Assembly (NCBI GenBank): GCA_029891345.1
Contig: CM057003.1
Coordinates: 11,226,209-11,290,208, forward strand
Direction of reading: 5' to 3'
Origin: Dryococelus australis
Lineage: Eukaryota; Arthropoda; Insecta; Phasmatodea; Phasmatidae
DNA: 64,000 bases
Position 1 is the stretch's first letter. The number at the start of each line of letters is the position of its first letter. The notes under the pieces were generated by a model that was given only the letters and a program-made list of their open reading frames with translations, ran no database searches and was not told where the DNA came from. Made by a program: the position numbers and the translations under genes. Shown here one piece after another: positions 57,612 through 64,000 of this stretch.

Positions 57612-57930
57612 TTAACCTAACCTAGCTTAAGTGAAGTGCAAGTAGGTAAAGTGAAGTTAGGTTGAGTTGGGTTAGGTTGAGTTAGGTTAGGTTAAGTTAG
57701 TTTAGGTTTATGTTAGGTTAGGTGAAGTTGGGGTAAGTTTGGTTATCTTAGGTTAAGTGAAGTAAAGTTAGGTCAGGTTGAGTTAGGCGAAGTTAGGTTA
57801 GTTTATGTCAGGTTAGGTCAGGTTAGGTTAGGTTGAGTTATGTGAAGCTAGGTTAAGTTACATTAGGTGAAGTTGGATTAAGTGAAGTTAGGTTGAGTTA
57901 GGTTAGGTTAAGTGAAGTTATTGTTAGGTT
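57612..57930. repeat. Degenerate interstitial telomere-like (TTAGG)n array
   Basis: GGTTAGGTTA-type words dominate, mixed with variants such as AGTTAGG, GTGAAG and AGGTCAGG. The left border has two CCTAA units (AACCTAACCT), the inverse orientation, next to the TTAGG-oriented block. TTAGG is the ancestral arthropod telomere repeat; this degenerate copy is interstitial or subtelomere-like. Confidence 0.75.
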
Positions 57931-57945
57931 GATACTGATGAAAAA

Positions 57946-58110
57946 GTTTAAGTCCTATATGCAGTGGCTAATTCCTACACATAGTGAAATATATTCTAAG
58001 TCCTACGCCAACAAAAAAAATATTTACAAGTCCTACACGAAACGAAAGATATTGTAAGTCCTACATGAGAGAAAATTGTTCCAAGTCCTACCCAACATGA
58101 GAAATTTTCC
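57946..58110. repeat. Degenerate tandem repeat, AAGTCCTAC-type
   Basis: AAGTCCTA or close variants recur every 30-40 bases (57951, 57995, 58028, 58055, 58084), each followed by an AT-rich spacer with a GAAA word. Confidence 0.7.
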
Positions 58111-58119
58111 AAGCCCAAT

Positions 58120-58290
58120 AAAGATGGTAGGGTGGAGCGAATTCAACTAAGGTGGAATCCAAGAGCACGGGAAAATAGGTACTGAATGATAGAGCAAGAG
58201 AAAATAAAATCCAATATGATAGACATCAGGGTGGAATGATAGAGCATGATAAAATGAAATCCAAGTTGGCCAGGTCGAACGAAATTGAGT
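58120..58290. repeat. Degenerate tandem repeat, GATAGAGCAAGAG-type
   Basis: GGTGGAATCCAAGAGCACGG, GAATGATAGAGCAAGAGAAA and GAATGATAGAGCATGATAAA share a motif. The minus frame through it (58147-58389) is an artefact. Confidence 0.6.
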
Positions 58291-58680
58291 AATTGGGAAA
58301 CAAGACAGAGGACAATATGGCCGCCGGAAACATGATTGTGTGTGATCGGTGCCGTAGCTGGACCCTGGATCCTGGCCCAGAATCAGCATAATCCCTCTAC
58401 TTTTTATATTACACTTTGGTTTCGTGTGTATATTTTGTGTTCATAATGATGAATACCTTGTTGAAAACTTAAGCTCCCATTCCAAAAAATCTTAATGTTA
58501 TATTCAAATCATCACTTCTATCGTCATTCATATTTTAAGATCAAAATCTGAACAGCAGGCGGATCGAAAAAAAAACCCTTGCCAAATCCCTCAAAGGTAC
58601 AATACTGTGAGTGATATGAGAGTAAAGGTTTTCTCAGAATTCGGCAGCAATTTAAAATAAATATTTAAAATAAAAATATA

Positions 58681-58842
58681 GGCTAACTAACTGAAGCGAT
58701 CAGATTAGCGTCTCGTTGTGCGATATTATTACATGGCTAACTAACTGAAGCGAATAGATTAGCGTCTCATTGTGCGATATTATTTCATGGCTAACTAACT
58801 GAAGCGATTAGATTAGCGTCTCATTGTACGATATTATTTCAT
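58681..58842. repeat. 54-bp tandem repeat, three copies
   Basis: GGCTAACTAACTGAAGCGAT begins copies at 58681, 58735 and 58789, with four or five differences among them. Confidence 0.95.
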
Positions 58843-58978
58843 ACAGTATTGCAATTGACTGAATACTTATATTGATTGTACTTTACTAAGTTCTGTGGGC
58901 ATAAAGATCGACAATTGAAACAATAAAGTGGAAAAATATTGAACTTACAGTTTTTACCACTTTGTCAACATTTTACAA

Positions 58979-59000
58979 AATAATAATAATAATAATAATA
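58979..59000. repeat. (AAT)n microsatellite
   Basis: Seven TAA/ATA triplets in a row. Confidence 0.9.
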
Positions 59001-59068
59001 GCTATCTATAAATATGCTAAAATTTTGCTGCTCTGCTGCAATATTTTCTTTAATTTTCTTATATAGTG

Positions 59069-59329
59069 CAGGAGTGAGTGAGTGAAGAGATTTGGGCGGC
59101 TCTTAACATCTAAGTCTTGAGAGCTGAGGCGGGCTAAGTGAGGTGAGAATGAAGCGGCGCTGGAATGAAGGGGCAGGGTAAACGGGTGATCTCCGAGAAA
59201 ACCCGCCTACCAGCGACATCGTCCGGTACGTTTCCAACTTGCGAAGATCCGGAGAGGACCGGCCTGGGATTGAACCCGGTTCGCCTTCGTGGGAGGCGAG
59301 CAGTCTAACCGCTCGGCCACCGTGGCCCC
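59069..59329 (-). mobile_element. tRNA-derived SINE (family S), nearly full length
   Basis: The minus strand begins GGGGCCACGGTGGCCGAGCG with A box TGGCCGAGCGGTTA, then B box GGGTTCAATCCC, core GGATCTTCGCAAGTTGG, GGTAGGCGGGTTTTCTCGG, CCAGCGCCGCTTCATTCTC and tail TCTCTTCACTCACTCACTCC. Confidence 0.92.
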
Positions 59330-60370
59330 TAAATAGTGAAGGAAGGCACCAGTTGTCTTTCCTTGTACATGTCGTTACACGAAATATTATAATAATTCAT
59401 TTGTGTGCAGTGCAGAAATTTTTTCGACTATTTCGCGATTACGCGGGAGAGGGACAATTTTTCGATAAACAAACACGTTGTCGCAAATAATTACTTCTCT
59501 GAACTAGTCATGCAGCAGGTTAAACCAATGTGATAAGTTAAACTTTTTCACTAGCAATGTCTTTCGCAATTTTATTTTTCGGTACTAGGGACTTTTCTCA
59601 GAATAGCTTGGATGCATTTATCTTTTCAGGTAAACCAATTTTTAACGTAACACAATACCCCTCAGCTTTTTACGATAACTTGCTAAAAAAAAAATGCCTC
59701 GCTTGTTTGTGCCTAATTGTGAAAATTATTATACCAGATAATCAATGTGCAAAATTGTTTATTTATTTGCAATATGTGAATAGCAGGGAAAGTGATACTG
59801 CATTTCATACACGTACACTAAAGTTTGACAGACAATGTACACGCCATGTAAACATTGTATTGTATTGAATCATAATATGATGATGTGTTCGGGATGTATG
59901 TTATGTTGGCAATATCGATGATCATCATGGAAGCAAATAGTACTTGTAACTGAAGGTTGTAATTTAAAACTTAAATTATACTTAAACATTTGTGGTTTAA
60001 ATTATGTTTTTAAAGTAATGTACAATTTTTGGGGCTTATAATAATAATATAAGTTACAGTAATTATGGTGGAGCATACGGACAGTTACAGTGAGTGAAAC
60101 GTTTCCAGCTCTTTGAACGTCATTGTGAATGTGATCTTATTCCGTCACGTTCATGCGAGTACCTTACTGGTGTTACAGGAATATTCGATCGGTAATGAAT
60201 GATTTTTGTATTTAATTTCATTAAGCATAGTTGTTTATAGGGATGCATTTTTAGTGCGTGTTCTTGCATGAAATGTAATATTATCGACACATGTATGTCT
60301 TGGTTCGCCATTTTCGGTACCGCCATGACTAGCCAACGTGTATTTTCGTTCCGCTGTTTAATAGTTTCAG
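59330..60370. other. Unassigned; possible weak exon
   Basis: TTCATTTGTGTGCAG at 59396-59410 is acceptor-like and is followed by about 27 open codons ending at TAA 59488-59490 (VQKFFRLFRDYAGEGQFF). A short MPRLFVPNCENYY frame starts at 59694 but stops after 15 codons. Neither is firm. Confidence 0.2.
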
Positions 60371-60503
60371 GGAACTGGTGATGTGACGTATTTACTTAAT
60401 GATTCTGCAAATTATTTCATATCAGTGGATCAATGGCAGACATACGTGTCCAAGGATTCCCATAGAACATGTGCTCAGGAGTTGCAAATAGGAATTACGA
60501 ACC
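60371..60503 (+). CDS. Candidate internal exon of an unknown gene
   Basis: TTTAATAGTTTCAG precedes 133 open bases and ACC/GTAAGTCC, a near-consensus donor, follows. The 44 codons are protein-like throughout (GTGDVTYLLNDSANYF, ISVDQWQTYVSKDSHRTC, AQELQIGITN). Phase is 0 in, 1 out, as for the candidate at 52932 on the other strand. No domain recognised. It may belong to a gene continuing to either side; no second exon was found within several hundred bases. Confidence 0.45.
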
Positions 60504-60712
60504 GTAAGTCCAGGTGTTTTGTAAAAAAATGTATTTCGAGACGGTTATTAGAATGTTTGAAATGTTAGTGGCCTAGAAAACTACTATTTCGACGCTGTTT
60601 CGTAGTGTAAAAATAGCACGTTTATCAGATGGAAAATCCAATAAGTGTTAGGTTAACGTCACTAAAAATATTTACGTACATACGGAATGTGTTATTATTC
60701 GCATTTCCACTA

Positions 60713-60731
60713 AAAAAAAAAAAAAAAAAAA
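60713..60731. repeat. Poly-A tract
   Basis: 19 A; no element body could be assigned upstream. Confidence 0.9.
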
Positions 60732-61600
60732 CAGAGTATTTATCGCGTTTTCTTCATTCGGAGAGGTTGAAACTTTACAGGTTATAAAAATTTGAATGTT
60801 ACTTCCTTAAAAACAAAATTTTCTACTGGTCCAATTAAAATAACACCGTCTCATATAAGAAGTGCTGCAAAAAAATGCCGTCTCATGAAAGACGTTAAAC
60901 CAAAGTCTCTCCCAACTCCATCACCCGCAATGAAATAAACAGAACCCCAGTAGCATAACTTGGCCATAACAACAATTAGATAAGTTGTAATGGTAACCTA
61001 CATTGATCATTGCATTTGTTTTCACACATGGTTTATTTCATAAACAGAAAAGCTCTGGCGGAAGGATAGATGGCTTTAGCGTTACATTTCTAGATTTGTC
61101 AATATTTAGTGAACTTATATAAAATGCAGTATATTATAGAACAAAATTTTAATGATGTGTTAACTCAATATGGAAAATTTTAATAAGCCTTTTTTTTTTA
61201 TCATTTGGATAGAATGCTTTGCAAGGAAACGCCAAATTTTAAACTTTATTGATGACATGGCTTTCCACCAGGTTTTCCCGAGGGTGTTTGCACATGCATT
61301 TTGGTCGTTTTCAGTTGCAAGTATTCCCCCCCCCCCCCCCCAATTCAAGCTGCAGGCGAAATTCATTACGAATTCCTCTTAAAATAATTCTCTAGTAATT
61401 TTTTATCCTTGCAGTGCACTGAAGGAACAACTATGTTATGTGTAAAGTGTATATATCATTATTACATTTTATAAATTATAGAATAGAACAGCAACAATTT
61501 TTGTAAAGATTAAGGCCTCTTGGCAGTTTACGCTGTTATAAACTGAGGGGAAAGCCAACGAAATGTTTGTGTGTATACGACCAAAAATATATTTAGTTGC
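60732..61600. other. No gene supported
   Basis: AT-rich; a C16 run at 61326-61341. Opposing short frames at 61160-61382 are unconvincing. Confidence 0.45.
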
Positions 61601-61895
61601 CCCAACAAAATATTTTGTTGAGTAAATCAGACTTGAAAAGCAACCAAATTAATTTTGTTCATCAACTATAATACATGCCTAAATAAACAAAACATCTGTG
61701 TTGAGCCAAAAGAAATTAAAGTGTCAACAAAAATGTTTGCTGAATCAAGTGTATATATTTTTATTGGCGTCTCATTTGATTGCCTTCGTTCGCAAATACA
61801 GCTCGAGAGTTTGTCTATAATTTTTGTGGAAATTAGGGTAGTAACAGTGTTAGTGTATCTATTGATACTTAAATAATGGCGTAAACACCCTTAGA

Positions 61896-62129
61896 GGCTA
61901 TTCACTGTAAAGTGAGCACTTTTTAAGGCCCTCGCAACAGGCATTAACCACTAATAAATATATCTTATTGCAATCTAAGGCGTTAACTTTTGAGAGTGGT
62001 GAAATGTAAACACTGTGTTTATTGGTCACGATGCAATGTTTATATTAAAAAGCAGCAGGAAGATAGAAATTGGATGAAAGCAATAATTGAGAAGGGCCTG
62101 AAAAGGTGCTCACTTTATCGTGGACAGCC
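61896..62129 (+). mobile_element. Short MITE, 234 bp, nested in R2
   Basis: GGCTATTCACTGTAAAGTGA start and TTTATCGTGGACAGCC end followed by TA. Interior GAGAGTGGTGAAATGTAAAC. Very similar to 29753-29986. Confidence 0.88.
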
Positions 62130-62323
62130 TATATAAAACAGACTCAATAGGAAACTAATAAAAAGCAAATCTGTAGAACTAAAAATATTTTATGCGCATG
62201 CTGTCTAGTAGTTGATATTGCTTAGGCTTAGCGCTCCGGCGTAAATGATATAGCTTCGAACCTCGACGAGGCTTACAAATTTTTTTTTTTTATGTTGACC
62301 GAAGCTGTTTAATGTACGTGGAA

Positions 62324-62582
62324 CCAAACAAACTTTTAGTTGCACCAACCAACTCTTTGTGGCAACCAAACAAGAACAACAACATAATTTGGCTTCAACA
62401 ACAAAACATTTAATTGCCCATACACAAACATTTAATTTGGTTGCGCCAAACAAACTTTTAGTTGCACCAACCAACTCTTTGTGGCAACCAAACAAGAACA
62501 ACAACATAATTTGGCTTCAACAACAAACCATTTAATTGCCCATACACAAACATTTAATTTGGTTGCGCCAAACAAACTTTGT
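62324..62582. repeat. 122-bp tandem duplication in R2 right arm
   Basis: CCAAACAAACTTTTAGTTGC starts at 62324 and 62446, and a third partial copy at 62568, 122 bases apart each time. Copies are almost identical, so the duplication is recent. Confidence 0.95.
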
Positions 62583-62989
62583 TTGACTTAACAAAACCTT
62601 TTCCTCGGTGTAAAACGCAATGCACTGAATAGCAACTTATTCATCGAGACGCCTAACGCTGATGACGTGGGTACTTTGAACATTAATTTTTGTGTAATTA
62701 AGTAAAGTACAATAAATAAACCACTTTTAGCACCGTTATACTGTGTATTTTTATTTTTAATCGTTTTAAACCGTTATTGTGTGCTGTGTCCAGGGTGCAT
62801 CCTATTATTTTATGTTCATTTGTAAACTGGTATTTTGAGTAGTATTTCTAGTACAAAGCTGCTCTACCACTCCTTTGTTGGGACTAGTTGTGAGCCTTTT
62901 GTTTGTTTCACGTCAACACCATGGCGTAACAAGAGCCGGGAGTTTCCTGGGAATCAAGATCTTTGTTAGATCTCTGTACAACGCTCCCA

Positions 62990-63127
62990 CGATGTACTCG
63001 TCTCGGAAATCCAGGACCTCCGAACTACGGCCGCCAAGTGAGCAAGGTCTCCTGGAAGCTTGCAGGGAAGACCTCCGCAACATTCTCTTGACCGCTGTGC
63101 TCCATGACCGCGGACAAATGGCCAGTT
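62990..63127 (+). pseudogene. Coding-like 3' end followed by poly-A; possible retrocopy
   Basis: The frame ending at TAG 63127 is protein-like (LRPPSEQGLLEACREDLRNI, LLTAVLHDRGQMAS) in GC-rich DNA. About 40 bases later comes a 32-base poly-A tract. A GC-rich reading frame, short 3' region and poly-A suggests the end of a LINE or a processed pseudogene. Upstream the frame continues to 62875 with less convincing composition. Not recognised. Confidence 0.3.
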
Positions 63128-63162
63128 AGTTGCATTGCGGCTAACGTTAGATCGTACAAAAC

Positions 63163-63164
<2 letters not shown>

Positions 63165-63196
<32 letters not shown>
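63165..63196. repeat. Poly-A tract, 32 bases
   Basis: Longest A run in the window; plus-strand orientation relative to the frame ending at 63127. Confidence 0.95.
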
Positions 63197-63199
<3 letters not shown>

Positions 63200-63200
<1 letters not shown>

Positions 63201-64000
63201 CGGGCATGGTTGTCGCGTCCAACAATGTTTCTCAGCTGCCGAATTTTTATGCAATCCCTCTTATGTTATAACACTCGTTACGCAATATTACATGAACAAA
63301 ACGCGGAGATTTCGTCACGCCAGTCGTACTGGATATGTACTGCCTTCTTCGTAAAATTCATAAAAACTGTGCTGCAGGTACCGTAGAAGTCATGCATAGG
63401 ACGATGAAGAACAGGAAAATTATGACATAAATGTACCTTGCAGAAATGCGTATTTCTTATCAATATAAATTTTACCTAAACATAATTAGCTATTTTATTT
63501 CTAAGGATATCTTTATATGATATTTTTCTTACTTCGTTTAGTAAGAGTATATTATTAAATATTTCTTAGGTTAATTGAGTCGGTAATTTTTCCAGTGTGT
63601 AACCTACTGTAACGACGTACATACGTGAAGGTGATTAAGCGGGTAATTCCCGCAACTCTCGCGTAATGTTATTCGCCAGTACTCGTTTTCTAGTTTCTGT
63701 GCTTTCATGTTCCGTAGTTCATGTGCACAGCACAAACGCTCTAGATCTCGGATATCATACACCACGTCACACAATTGCAGTTCCGCTCGCTGCGCTTCTA
63801 GGTAAAAGCTTTTATAAGGTTCTCGGAGACGTGTCTTCGATTACTCGAGGTACACAGTTGTTTCACGAACTGACTCGCTAAACGCTTGAAGCCCCAGTCA
63901 CGTTCGTTAAACAAAGTGTATTAAGAGATTGTTGATAAATAACCAACACAAAATAACACTTCGAGGCTCGATTTTAGCATGGCATTGCAAGGTTTACGAC
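63200..64000. other. No gene supported
   Basis: AT-rich; a 71-codon plus frame at 63666-63881 in a slightly GC-richer patch has a hydrophobic start and no recognisable domain. Confidence 0.35.

Larger units (their letters stand above)
61605..62605 (+). mobile_element. R2 TIR element, copy a, with nested MITE and tRNA-like module
   Basis: The left end CAACAAAATATTTTGTTGAG followed by TAAATCAGACTT and GCAACCAAATTAAT is mirrored at the right by AATTTGGTTGCGCCAAACAA and TTTGACTTAACAAAACC. Inside, TTTGATTGCCTTCGTTCGCA (61771), a nested 234-bp MITE, then a tRNA-like block (62216-62272, CTTCGAACCTCGACGAGG) and a T12 run, then a 122-bp duplication. No transposase frame. Confidence 0.65.

Noticed and set aside
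59694-59741. Start of a THAP-type zinc finger (MPRLFVPNC)
   Set aside because: Lacks the first Cys of the C2CH motif and stops after 15 codons.

Overview
The window reads as AT-rich, gene-poor, intergenic or intronic DNA of an arthropod, probably an insect. The evidence is: no prokaryotic-style coding density; many microsatellites and poly-A or poly-C runs; about ten copies of a tRNA-derived SINE; many small TIR elements (MITEs); a degenerate interstitial array of TTAGG, the usual arthropod telomere unit, at 57.6-57.9 kb; and a decayed Maverick/Polinton-type (adintovirus-like) gene block at the left edge. No intact, recognisable cellular gene is present. Species and chromosome position cannot be read from the sequence.

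Layout. 0-1.1 kb: right-hand part of a Polinton-like element, with a broken adenain-type cysteine protease on the minus strand, divergent small ORFs on the plus strand, and an open frame running off the left edge. 1.1-5.7 kb: AT-rich DNA, one long MITE and a 64-bp x 9 minisatellite. 5.7-7.7 kb: MITE-rich block in which two MITEs have jumped into a third. 9.3-10.2 kb: CA, GATGAG and TA simple repeats. 11-24 kb: GC-richer patches, three SINEs, a long MITE, a TIR element with a tRNA-like module (15.7-16.3 kb), and a dispersed repeat called R3 here. 26-35.6 kb: densest MITE region. One element at 30.3-31.0 kb has had one end amplified six times into a 63-bp minisatellite, and another at 34.9-35.6 kb holds a SINE. 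38.8-39.7 kb: TA run and a 21-bp/84-bp higher-order repeat. 39.9-54.3 kb: scattered candidate exons, SINEs and repeats, with a GC-rich, promoter-like patch at 49.4-49.9 kb. 55.4-59 kb: MITE fragment, then several tandem arrays (35 bp x 37, TTAGG-like, two degenerate arrays, 54 bp x 3, AAT). 59-64 kb: SINE, a candidate exon, another tRNA-like TIR element with a nested MITE, and a long poly-A tract.

The elements do not work together as a pathway. The value of the window is as a record of layered insertion and tandem amplification. The best coding candidates are the protease relic (143-600, minus), a first exon with a splice donor (49400-49471, minus), and two internal exons with splice sites at both ends (52932-53148 minus; 60371-60503 plus). 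None of the exon products could be identified. All calls are from reading the sequence; no alignment or search was run.
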